Shown: in pieces, positions 1 through 10,198 of the stretch
Numbering within the stretch: the first letter of the stretch is position 1
Layout of the letters: each line of letters opens with the position of its first letter
Source of the DNA: Neckera pumila
Lineage: Eukaryota; Streptophyta; Bryopsida; Hypnales; Neckeraceae
NCBI GenBank assembly: GCA_963969595.1
Contig: OZ018409.1
Location: 16,090,975 to 16,154,974, forward strand
DNA: 64,000 bases
Direction of reading: 5' to 3'
Notes under the pieces: generated by a model
Told to the model about the DNA's origin: nothing
Databases searched by the model: none
Seen by the model: only the letters and a program-made list of their open reading frames with translations
Position numbers and translations under genes: made by a program

Positions 1-1606
1 TTGGTTTTTTTGTCATAACTTTTTCATTTTGGATCCAAATGACTCAAGATTTCTAGGTAATGTATTCATGACTCTTATACACATTGTCCTTTTTTTTCCA
101 TTTTTAAAAATTTTTTACTATTTAAAAATAGACCCTGATTTTTTGTCAAAAATTCCAATTTGGGATTTTTTTGTACTACTTAGTATCCAAAAAAACGAAT
201 TTGGAACTGAAATTTGGAGGAGATGGTCTTCTAGTAGACTTATAGCTATGGTCCAAAAAATTCTAAAAATACTTAATTTTATGTGGTGTAGAAGTCCACA
301 AAGTGAGCTTCATTCAGCTTGCATTTTGAAATATATAGAACATATTTTTGGTGGTATCTTTAGTAATGACCATCTCTATAGAATAGTTACAAATGTCCAA
401 TTTTCTTTTTAATTTAAATATTTTTCTTATTTTTAAATAATTAAAACATCAAAATATCTATTTTCTTGAGTTTTGGTACTTTTCTAGTTCTCCTACTCAG
501 AGAATTTTCTTAAACTTTTCCTTTGGTGGTTACCTTCATCTTAAAGGTGTATACATTTGCCATATTGTTTAAATTTTTTAAAAATTAATTTTCTAATTTC
601 AACCCCTAAAGGCCCATTGTCCCTTCGGGGGACAAAATGGATTTTGGGTAGGCTCCTATGGTCTCAATATTTGTTGCAACTTTCTGAATTTTTTTATGAA
701 GATAAAGAATCACATTAGCTTTCCAAAAATGTAATTTTTATTTCACTCGGTGCTTGGTAGCAAAAGTTATGGCAGAAAAACTCCAAATTTTAGTTCGGCG
801 GGCAGAAAAAAACACTCACAAAAGCTTTAAATTTAAATTTTTAAATTTTTTTCTCATATAGATTTTATTTTCATCTACACGGGAAGCTTTTATTCATTCC
901 ATTTGGATTTGTTATGCAAAAGTTATGGACAATCTTATTTTTTGGGCAATCAGAGCATCTTCTTGAAAAAAAAAATAGTAGGATTCATTTCTGAACTCAA
1001 TTCTGACAATTTAAAAAAAAAAAAAGTTGCACAAGGTTAAGATTTCTTGCAAGAACAATCTCACCATTGAGATTAGTATATTTCAACCCTATCTTAGAGC
1101 TATTAATGATTTCATTTTTCCTTCAATCTTAAACCTATTTCTACTTAACAAATTTTTAATGAGTGAAAACTAAGTGTTTCTTTTTTGAACTTTTTTTCCT
1201 AGATTCTCAACTCAATTCTTCATCATATAAAATTAGAAATTCAAAATCATTAGAGCAAAAAATTTAAGTTAAAAAGGTTCAAAGCCAAAAAATGTAGTTG
1301 AACAAGGTGCAAATAAACTTGATTCCTTCACTTTGAATGCAAACATCTTGCAATCTATACCGTCAAAGTATCTAAATTTTCTTCCACACATTCTTACACT
1401 AGTGTAGTACAAGATCCTATGGTTAAATATGCAAAAAACACATTTAAAATTTTCTTTTGCTCTTTGCTATAGAAATGGCAGTTTTGAGTGGTTTTTGGCA
1501 GAAAAATGGCCTTGGGCCTTTAGGGGTTAAAGTACTTTAGAAAAAATCATGAGTACTGTCACAAAACGCAACAAATAGTATAAATGTTTCTTGCAAGCAC
1601 CCAAAC
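1..1606 (-). repeat. MITE with TTGCAA-type terminus, left end outside window
   Basis: Non-coding repeat whose right terminus reads GTTTCTTGCAAGCACCC at about 1590-1606. It is an inverted copy of the element at 2288-3020; for example, the text around 1-110 is the reverse complement of the text around 2890-2960. Positions 599-1530 are a separate TTAA-flanked insertion inside it. The open frame at 29-412 lies in this repeat and I do not consider it a gene. Confidence 0.7.
599..1530. mobile_element. TTAA-flanked MITE, family alpha (piggyBac-like)
   Basis: Non-coding element of about 925 bp with inverted ends AACCCCTAAAGGCCCA and GGGCCTTTAGGGGTT. It is flanked by TCAA (599-602, presumed mutated TTAA) and TTAA (1527-1530). 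A hairpin-like GTCCC..GGGGAC motif lies next to the left end. It is homologous along its length to 61008-61940 in opposite orientation. It sits inside the TTGCAA-type repeat. The uninterrupted counterpart at about 2354-2370 has a single TTAA at this point, so insertion at TTAA is directly supported. Assignment to piggyBac is inferred from the target and the CCC ends; no transposase is present. Confidence 0.8.
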
Positions 1607-1642
1607 ACTCAAAAAAATTCAAGTGTAAAGAGATGTTCTTAC

Positions 1643-1871
1643 AAGCCAACAATCCAAGTGTTCCATAATGTGTCATTGAAAGGGTATCGCAGGCATATGA
1701 CCCCTCGCCAGTTTCTTACGCCATTATAGCAAGGCCAAGGTTCATCATTTGGCCCAGTTGGAGTATACCAGTTTAACAGGTTTGAACTGGGGGATGGCGT
1801 ACTTGTGTTCCATGCTCCCCACAGGCTCTGCAATCCATTGACTAGTCCCACATCCAAGATTAGGTTGTAGC
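1643..1871 (-). pseudogene. LRR receptor kinase fragment, LRR N-terminal exon (duplicate)
   Basis: Exon 2 of a duplicated receptor-kinase 5' end, paralogous to the exon at 41459-41684. It encodes an LRR N-terminal cap with the W-x4-C..NWRGV-x-C pattern and keeps a TTTTAG acceptor and a GTAAGA donor. It is 229 nt against 226 nt in the better copy, so the frame is kept. No LRR, transmembrane or kinase exons follow. The homology stops near 1620, beside the repeat end at 1606. I therefore read 1643-3309 as a truncated copy of the gene. Confidence 0.75.
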
Positions 1872-1901
1872 CTAAAATGAGGCAGCGTTCCAAAAACATA
1901 A

Positions 1902-2118
1902 CCAGTTGTTGAGTTTTCAACACTCACGTGGCACCGCCCCATTGGCAACCCATCACCATTGCCATTACAAGTTGCAACTCATAACCTTCTCTCCTCTCAA
2001 CTTGCTTCCTCCACCCTTGGATCACGGAGATCAAAGGTTGTGATTGAAAAGTGAACAACCGGTTATGTCCGATAACCTACTCGCCGCTACCGCGGCTCGC
2101 CGATTATCTAAGACATAA
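1902..2118. repeat. 217-bp insertion in the duplicated kinase intron
   Basis: Comparison with 41690-41730 shows extra sequence here. The paralogue runs straight from AAAACATAA to TATTGATTCACAAGG. In this copy ACATAA occurs at both 1896-1901 and 2113-2118, consistent with a 6-bp target duplication around about 211 bp of insert. The insert contains a GC-rich CGCCGCTACCGCGGCTCG stretch. I could not assign it to a family. Confidence 0.5.
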
Positions 2119-2287
2119 TATTGATTCACAAGGACATTACAGCTAGATCGACCAAATGGTCAAGTTTCAGAGATCTAAAGTTGGAAGACAACATGAGGCT
2201 TTTGTTGGCCTTTCAACCCATCTTATGATCCAATAATGATTTACAATCTAGTATTTCTATCACTTTGCAACAGCTTGAGCCATTCTA

Positions 2288-3020
2288 GGGTGATTGCAAA
2301 AAAATAACGCCAATTTTGTTGCGTTTTCACAGTACTCATGCTTTCTTTTTTGGAGTACTTTTAAAATTAGAAAATCATTTTCAAATATTTTTAAAAATAT
2401 GGCCAAAATATGTACCTTTAAGATGAAGTTATCCAGGAAAGGAAAAGTATAGAAAAATTCTCTAAATGGGAGAACTAGAAAAGTGACAAACCTCAAGAAA
2501 ATAGACAGTTTGATGCTTTAATTCGTTAAAAATAGGAAAATAAATAAATAAAATAAAATAAAAAATGGCCATTTGCAATAACTCTATGGAGATTGTCATT
2601 CACCAAGATAACCACCAAAATAACATTATATGTATTGTGAAATGTAAGAAGAAAGAAGCTCTCTTTGTGGACTTCCACACAATACAAAATTAGTTATTTT
2701 GATAATTCCTTCCCTGCATAGCTACAAATCTACTAGAAGACCATTCCCTCCAAATTTCAGCTCCAAATCCATTTTTTGGGATGTTAAATAGTATTAAAAA
2801 ATCTCAAAATGGCAAGTGTGACATGAAATTGGGGGCTCTTTTTGGACAATAAAACATTTTTGAAAATTGCCAAAAAATTAGAAAAAGTGTATAATGGTCA
2901 TGAGCACCTTCCCTATCAATCTTAAATCATTTGGATCCAAAATGCAAAAGTTATGCCCAAAAAACAAATCAACATGCAGGGTGTGACGCAAAATAGTACA
3001 AGTGTTTCTTGCAATCACCC
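2288..3020. mobile_element. MITE with GGGTGATTGCAA ends and TCTA target duplication
   Basis: A 733-bp non-coding element with inverted ends GGGTGATTGCAA and TTGCAATCACCC. It is flanked on both sides by TCTA (2284-2287 and 3021-3024). The paralogous segment near 41890-41905 has one TCTA and no insert, which fixes the borders. An inverted relative occupies 1-598 plus 1531-1606. I do not recognise the superfamily; the 4-bp duplication and G-rich ends give no firm assignment. Confidence 0.75.
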
Positions 3021-3245
3021 TCTAACAAGATGGGACACTTATTGTTGAGCTCCTCTTGTCATTGCTAGTACGTTAAATAGAATGAAACAAAAAGCCTTGC
3101 AATCCCTGGGCTCCTCTGTTGCCCATACCTGGATGCTGGCTTAATACGATAAACTGAAAACAAATGATAGCATGGCAAAAATAAAAAAGGGTGCGCTTGG
3201 AAAACGTACTATCATCGGTGGGGATTATATACCATACTGTCTGAC

Positions 3246-3309
3246 CAAGGCAGGCTGGATGCCAGAGCAGCAAGATAAGCAGAACCCCTACAATCTTGAA
3301 GACACCCAT
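3246..3309 (-). pseudogene. LRR receptor kinase fragment, signal-peptide exon (duplicate)
   Basis: First coding exon of the duplicated receptor-kinase fragment. It starts at ATG 3309-3307 and encodes a 21-residue signal peptide beginning [16 protein letters not shown]. It ends in phase 1 at a GT donor (3245-3244), exactly as the exon at 42117-42180 does. Together with 1643-1871 it forms a two-exon remnant. Nothing is frameshifted, but everything downstream is missing. Confidence 0.7.
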
Positions 3310-4660
3310 GGCGACTCCTCTGCAAGATGAATCAACGTACAACAATCGGATCACAGCACTTCTTTTATTCGGGTGGGAGACTAATCGAAATCACAAGCTA
3401 GCACCACCGGCAATAATTCCCATTCTTCAAGATAGTCTCAGCTCCCAGATAATATATCAGCGACATACTCCTAGTGGAATTCTATGAAAACAGAAAGCAA
3501 GACCCGAGAGTTTGGTAGAGTAAAGCCAGACAAGAAATAAAGTCTGTTGATAGACCTAAACTTAACTCTCAGGAACACGTATTCCACTAGCCGTTCAATT
3601 CCCTAACCTCTTCATTCGTGCATGCAAGCCGTCACTCAATTCTAAGTTTGCTATTGCAACTTTGTCATAGTTACCAAACACTCTTGCTTTCGAACTCAGC
3701 GTTCATTTGCAAACCATTTCTCAATTGATCAATGCAGAAACGAAGTCCACAAAACAAAAATCTGTAAAATAGTGAACCTCATTAGGCGGAACGCAGGAAT
3801 TCAAACGTGGAGCTAGTCTACAAAACATCGAAATGCAGCGCCGTGATCGGAAATGCTAGAATTAAAGACAGCCAACGGACATGATTTCGAGTTTAGGGGA
3901 TTCGCTGTGTGCGCCAGCGTTAATGCGAAATATTTTGGGCACGAGAGTTTGTAGGTTGGGACACTCTTGCAGACCTCGTACTTAAGTCGAGCTTGATTTG
4001 AACAAGCCTTGTGAAGTTTCAGGGACTGTTTCTGATCTCTTCACGTGTCGTTGTTGACCCTTTCGTCCACGTGAGGTCGATGTGCCCAAGTTTTCAACAC
4101 TGTTTCGAAATTCGGACTTCAGTTCTCACGGACTCACGGCAGAGCTTTCGCCGGTATTGCAGACAGCTCAAACATCGAAGAGCCGTGTTTTAAGGGAGGC
4201 AACCCATTTCTGCTCACTTAAGCAATTCGACTGTGTTGCAGCGTGGAAAAGTTAATTGCAGAATTTTTCGAAGCTGCGGAAATAGGATTCCAGAAGGTTG
4301 CAAATTTTTCAGAATTTTTCTTTGCAAAATGTAATTATTATAAATTTTTTGGCTGAAGATTCCTTCTGTCCCACTCTGGTCCTATAGGGTGTCTTGTTTC
4401 CAATCAAAGAGGAGTTGTAAAATTGTTCAGCAATAGCAACCAATCACGATGCGCCACAACTCTATCATATGTGATCATTTTTTCTTCCCTCCCTGCATGG
4501 AAAGAGAACATCCTACTTGCACACAAATGATAGGGTGATCGGAAATGGGACCTCCGACCTTATTTCGAAGGCGGTGTGCAAATGCCCTTTGACATTGCAC
4601 ACCACCTCTCAGTAGAGTTAAGTTAACCCTTAAATGAAAGGGAATTTCCTGTGTAGGACA
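3310..4660. repeat. Duplicated 5' flank of the receptor kinase
   Basis: Upstream flank of the kinase fragment. It matches 42181-43560 in the same orientation, with large indels. The 42792 Harbinger insertion and about 43320-43560 interrupt or diverge from the match. The portion at about 4213-4560 also matches 25983-26330. No gene is recognised; short open frames here (for example 4011-4193) do not resemble known proteins. Confidence 0.65.
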
Positions 4661-4929
4661 AAAGTGCAACTATTCATCCTTGGAATTTTGTTGTGAAAAA
4701 GGGAGGTTTCATCTACAGTAATTTGACTTCCTCTGAGTGCTTTTACTATTTCTTAAGTCAATGATTTACATGGTAATGAAAAGGGATGATTTCCATAATC
4801 ACACCTTCATAATTTAAGGGGATACTTGTTATTGTCCCTTTCTTGACTGCCTTTTGTATATACACCTCTTTCCGCAAAATATCCAAAGAAACACTTAAAT
4901 ATTGTTAACCAAATAACCATATAAAATTC

Positions 4930-6560
4930 TTGTCCTACATTCTATTTAATAAGCAAAGACTAGAAAAAAATCAACCTCCCCCAACTATAACTCCCCTTCA
5001 ACTCATCTTCATGCTTTTCATATGAATTTTCATTCCCAATATAATTTGTTGTATGGATTTTATCCTATTATACAACCTCTTCTTCCATACTCCATCCTTG
5101 ACATACCATTCCATTCTACATAAAATAATGTAATTATCACTAAAAATAATATTTCTATACCATATAGTCTCTGTCTTAATTGAGGTCTTTAGTTTTAGGG
5201 TCATTCCACAAGTAAGAACATGGGCCATGTAGACTAAAGAAAAAAACCGTGTATAAAGACCCATATGACCAACTTGACTAATTGTGGATCAGCTGGGATA
5301 TGTTTCTCAAGTCTATATAGGTTATGTTTCTATTAGTTCTCACACAATCTATAATTGCATGTGAGAATCTAAAATAAACAAGTCCTTAAGTTACACTTGT
5401 TAATTACTAGTTGGAGTTATTTCTCTCTTTGCACCTATAGCCTATGACTAATTTGTAGATAGAGATGTTGGGCATTTGTTGATAGGGAACCCAATTGAAA
5501 AAAGGGCGACAATGGATATGAGTTTTTTATTGAAAGGCAAAATCGAAGGACAAAAAAAATTGACACTTCCATTGCAAAGACAAAAAAAAATAAAACGTGA
5601 CTTAGAATTGAAGGACTCGTATATAAATTGAACTGTTCATGAAAGGTTATCTATAATGTCTATTATCAAGTTAGGGGATGTGTGGGTGGCTATGAAACCA
5701 ATGGAATGTAAACTATCAAAAGAAGGGCTTCAAGGCAAGCTTGGATTATAGTCATTTGTATTTGATAAAAGATGATAATAATTTCCATTTGAGTGCACCT
5801 TTTCAAAATAAAATTGAATGAACTCAAGACTTGAAAAGTGAACGGAGGAATATAACGAAGCTTAAAATTTTGAATGCACCTACAAGCTTCTTTGTATACA
5901 AGAATTCTAGTAAGATCTATAAATTGATCTTGCATCTTTTAAACTTAGAGTTTGTAGCATGAAACACCTTGGAATAGTTGGGCTAGACATAGACATAGAT
6001 TGATCCTAATAGATTTACAAGTCTAAAGTCACATACATCATACATAATTGAGTATTAGATTTGCATTACAAAAAAAATTAAGCCCTCAACAAAGCCGCTA
6101 GTCTTGCACCCCTGTGGTGCAATTATGGGAAGAAAAAAACTTTTGAAAATTTGAATTTGATGTGGCCGTAGTGCAACCATGTCAGCGCTATTGGTGCCAA
6201 GTCAGTGCCATGTCAGATTAGAAAATTTTAGATATATTTTTTCAAAATAAATAATTAATTAATTAAAAAAAAAAGTCATTTTTTTTTCATTTTTTCATTT
6301 TTTTTTTGTAATTGCACCCTACGGGTGCCAAAAATCACGTCGTTGGCAGTCTTGTTGAGGGCGGAATTTTTTTGAAATGCTCTCCTTTGAAGTTCTTAAT
6401 AAAATTTTGTTGGTTAACCACTAAAGGATAGAGCCTATAACCATTTAGTCAACTTTAAAAGTCCCTCACTATGTATCCTCCATTTTTTTGATATTTATGA
6501 GTGAATTTTTTGTTTCTATTTTTCAAAGATGAAATGACATGTCTAATATTTATTATAAAT
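4930..6560. repeat. Duplicated non-coding block, matches 44100-46280
   Basis: Long AT-rich block paralogous to 44100-46280 in the same orientation. A further partial copy lies at about 13150-13330, sharing the stretch around GACATAGATTGATCCTAATA. The copies differ by insertions: 44262-45200 is absent here, and 6082-6362 is absent there. No coding potential is apparent. Confidence 0.65.
6082..6362. mobile_element. MITE with GCCCTCAACAA inverted ends
   Basis: A 281-bp element with outer inverted repeats GCCCTCAACAA / TTGTTGAGGGC. A second inner inverted pair, around CACCC..GGTGCAATTA, lies just inside. It is missing from the paralogous position near 46115, which supports a discrete insertion. 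The flanks are A/T-rich and I could not read a clean target duplication. Superfamily unknown. Confidence 0.6.
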
Positions 6561-7956
6561 TAATGAAAATTTTCTATACTGGTAGTTAGACTTTCATGGC
6601 CTAAATCATGGATGTTTTGAGGAGTACCATTAAAGGTCACGTGCCCCAAATGAAGAATGTCATGAATAACAAACATAGGTGCATTCCAATAAGATACTTT
6701 TTATTTGTTTTCAAGTAACTAAAAAAGATTTGTGCATTTTCTCTAGCGACTAATTCCAAATATTTTGGCATGCTCTGGTCGGTCTTTTCTTCATTAGACA
6801 ATCAAGTATACAAAGATATATGAGGAATCAACTAAAGACTAAGTAAATTTTTGTTGTTGCAGTGGTGTTAGTTGTTTTTGACACTAAACCTATGGAATTT
6901 CATTTCTTGTCATATATTTGTACATAGAATTTTTTGGCCCAAGCTTTGGACTCAAGGTAAGTCAATCCATTTTTGGCAGCTTGCCATTTCCGTCATCCTA
7001 CTTTTGGCCCTAATTTTGTCCAAAAACTCATCCGAATTTGTTCATTTTCTGACAAAATCATTGCATTAATGCTAACTTGTCAATTCTTAAATGGTGAATA
7101 CTTAAGTGCCATTGGGTACATAGAAGAGCGGTTATGGGTTGTTTTAGGATGTTCATGAAATCATGACTCCATTCTAGAGCGGTTTTGTAATTTCCGGGCA
7201 AACCAATTTAGAAATTTATAGGAGTTATTATTTTAATTCAAAAATTATAATCCCACTTGAATTTGCTTTATGAAACAAGCATACACCTTTGAAAAATATG
7301 TGTCCCTCTTGGAATTGACTCCAAGATATTCAGAATGCTAATCAAGGTGATAATAGGCATCTTAGTAGCCATCATGGGATGTGTTGTTGAATAGTGAGTG
7401 TGCTTGTTTGCTTAGGAACCCAGTGTTGGTGCGGCATATGAAAACCCCACCAAGAAATGTCCTATTCATTTTGTGGGAGGATTATTTCCCATAATCCCTT
7501 CTTGGTGTGTGAAATCTACGTAATCAATGATTAAGAATTTTCATTCATCGATCACATATTTCATCCACTTCTAGACATGCTTTTACGTTGGGCAATCTCT
7601 TTGTTATCGGAAATTTTGAAAATAAACAAATACTCCTTGTCGGGCTTTACCCTCCTGGTCAGCCATGTATTTTCAGAATCCCCTCTTCCTCGGTGATTGC
7701 CCTATACCAAATGCTGTTGGGATTTGGATAAAAGAAAATTGCATCACTTATGTAATGTCCAAAGTTGCTTGCATATGGTCTTTTTTTCTAAACCTCACAA
7801 TGGAAATTAATTTTTGGAAGTATGATGATTGACCACGCCCAAATACTCTAAAACTTTGTGGACATGTAGCCAACCCAGTGCAATTTACATGAAAATCAAG
7901 TTGCACCACCCATACAAGCAATGCCATTATAATTGCTGAATGAGACTAGAACTCAC
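6561..7956. other. No recognised gene (6.6-7.9 kb)
   Basis: AT-rich sequence without a recognisable gene. A TTAACCACTAAAGG motif at 6414-6428, just left of this stretch, resembles the left end of the TTAA-flanked elements, but I found no matching right end. Short overlapping frames at 6872-7158 have no recognisable product. Confidence 0.5.
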
Positions 7957-8234
7957 CATTAGAGGAGATTTTGGGGTGTTGGAAGACTGCGAGTTCCCTT
8001 TTGTTTCCAGACAACACAATTGCAGGAGCTGGCTGACGTGACACGGCAATTGCCACGTCATTTTTTGAAAAAAATAAAATAAAATTGCTTGAAATGATAT
8101 TTTGGTATAAATTTTTTTTTTTTTTTTTTTGAGAAAAAAAAATCTGACACGCCCATACCGTCGTTCACTGAATCTGGGCAAACTAGGGAATGGGCCTGGA
8201 ACAATCTTCCAAGGCCCTTGAAACCCCTCTAATG
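7957..8234. mobile_element. MITE, CATTAGAKGA family, copy 1
   Basis: A 278-bp non-coding element with inverted ends CATTAGAGGAGATTTTGGGG and CCCCTCTAATG. It shares an internal motif around GGCTGACGTG..CAATTGCCACGTCA with the copies at 46441-46734 and 47278-47530. No clear target duplication could be read, so the superfamily is open. Confidence 0.65.
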
Positions 8235-8356
8235 TGAATTGCCCACAATTTGAAGGCTGGTTTAGTGAAACTTAAAAAAATGTATTTTCAAAGTTCTGAT
8301 TCATACAATGTATAATGAATCTACATCTGAACTTTGGTGAGTGTACACATATCTAT

Positions 8357-10040
8357 TTAACTCCTAATGACCCAAGCGACCATTTTTTGGTTGCTGCCCC
8401 TGTTTTTTGAGTTGTCCGTTCTCAGATTTTGAATTTTTTGAAAATTAAAACTCGTTTCTAGAAAATAGACTACAATACAAATCCAATGGTGGTGGTTTCA
8501 TCAAATTTCAAGTTGAAATCCGTCTTTTGGAAATTTTCAAAGTTAAGTGGTGTAGTATAGAGTAGTTTACAGCTTGTTTTTTTGTATTCAGTTTGGACAT
8601 GGACTAAAAAGTCAACCAACCAATGTGCTTCTTGCCCACCTCATAAAGGTTAAATTCACCTGGAAAAGAGCAGATCCAAGGAGTTCAAAGAGAAGACAAG
8701 TGTCCCATTTTTTTTTCTCTTGCAAACACTATCCAAATTTCAGTGACCATCGTGCATTGCAAGCTTGACCATGAATTGTGAAATTCCTGGAATGTTATGA
8801 AATTTTACATGTACATTTTCAACCCTCTTATCTATCACTGAGCACAAAAAGGCATCATTTTAAAACATTCACAAAGATATGCTCCTTCGAAGTGCATTGC
8901 CTTGTATTTCCATTGACCCAAGAAAAACTTCAAAATTAAATATAGCCTAAATCATGCAGCCAAATAATCTGAAATTTTTTGAGGTGCTCAATTTCAATGT
9001 CAAATTCAAGATCCTATGGTTACATTCTATCCAATCTCAAGAAAAAGTGAGCAAAAAAAAATTGGAAAAGTTTAAAGGGCTCCATATTGGCTTGCAAAAG
9101 TTATAGTACAAAATAGTACTATAGTAAGGTAGGAGTCCATAAAGCGTCTATTTAACCCTTTAGTGACTGGTCGACTACTTTTTGGTTGATTTTTGGACTC
9201 TCGGTCTAATATTGTTCAAAATACATTTGGTCACAAAAATCTCAAAGAGGAACGCAATTAGAATGTCTTTGTGGGCTTCAAACAAAATCAATTTAAAAAA
9301 AACTAGAGCATTGATGAATTAGCTATGAGGTTGTAAACTCAAATGGCATAGACCTTCAAATGGGAAGTGTTCAACAAAAATACAAAAAAATATCAACTAG
9401 ATTGTGAGATTTTTTGGTAGCTTGCTGTCTTGACAAGGCATAAGTGTTGCTTTGTAATATCATGAATGCCCAAAGTAAAATTATGCATTAGTAATTATGT
9501 AGCTCAAATTCTAAAGGGTCATTCAAGTCATTGATTTTTGAGAATTAAGGAGAGCAATTCAAACTTCAACAAGGCTCTAGAAGCAAACAGGATTTAGAGG
9601 TACATTTCACTTTCTTCAATGTACCAAATCTGCGCATTTTAGAAAGGTATTTGTTTTGATGACCACAGATGACCATTTTTTGTGAACTTCAAAAATTTGT
9701 AACTAATTTCACAAAGCTTGAAAAAATATGAAACGACTTGGATTAGATGCCTATCCTATTTGACTTTTGAAGAAAATTTACTAAAAAAATATTTAAAAAT
9801 TTTTCACCTTCAAAAAATTCAACTTTAGCCCTGAAAAGGTTAATTTATGGACCTCCTACTTTATTTATAGCAATTTGTTCCGTTGGATGAGTTTGATTTT
9901 TTGTTAGGTTGAAGAATCTCCTTTATGGAAACACCTTGTACGGTTTGATCTAGGACTACATCTTTAGAATGGCTACAAAATTCATTTTCTTGGAAAATTG
10001 CGCCCATCCCCCAAATCAACCACGGTCACTTAAGGGTTAA
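8357..10040. mobile_element. TTAA-flanked element, family gamma
   Basis: Element with ends TTAACTCCTAATGACCC (8357) and GGTCACTTAAGGGTTAA (ending 10040). A second TTAA-flanked stretch, 9152-9843, lies inside it. The left 400 bp match 34328-34744. The first inner bases (C-C-T-A-A-x-T-G-A-C-C) differ from families alpha and beta, but the TTAA flanks and the C-rich start are the same. Non-coding. Confidence 0.65.
9152..9843. mobile_element. TTAA-flanked stretch nested in 8357-10040
   Basis: Begins TTAACCCTTTAGTGACTGG and ends CTGAAAAGGTTAA. The host sequence on its two sides (around GTAGGAGTCCATAAA at 9129-9143 and its near complement at 9844-9862) is itself an imperfect inverted repeat. The exact outer border is therefore less certain than for the other elements. 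Confidence 0.45.
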
Positions 10041-10198
10041 GAGCATTGCCATTGTTTTGCAAGAAATCTAACTTGGCATGGGAGCTTTGCAGTGTTGACT
10101 TTGTTGTTGGTTTTTGACACAAATGAAATGGAATAATAAGGTACAAAGCCACTAGCCATAAGTGGCTTGGTGGGAAATACAAAGAATAGCAAGGACCA

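Noticed and set aside
601..616. TTTAGGG-like strings as telomeric repeats
   Set aside because: TTTAGGGG occurs once per element end and is never in tandem; it is part of the TTAA-type terminal repeat.
8574..8768. Short open frames within TTAA-type elements (also 10037-10620, 44347-45142, 29498-29782) as genes
   Set aside because: The equivalent frames are not conserved between copies of the same element.
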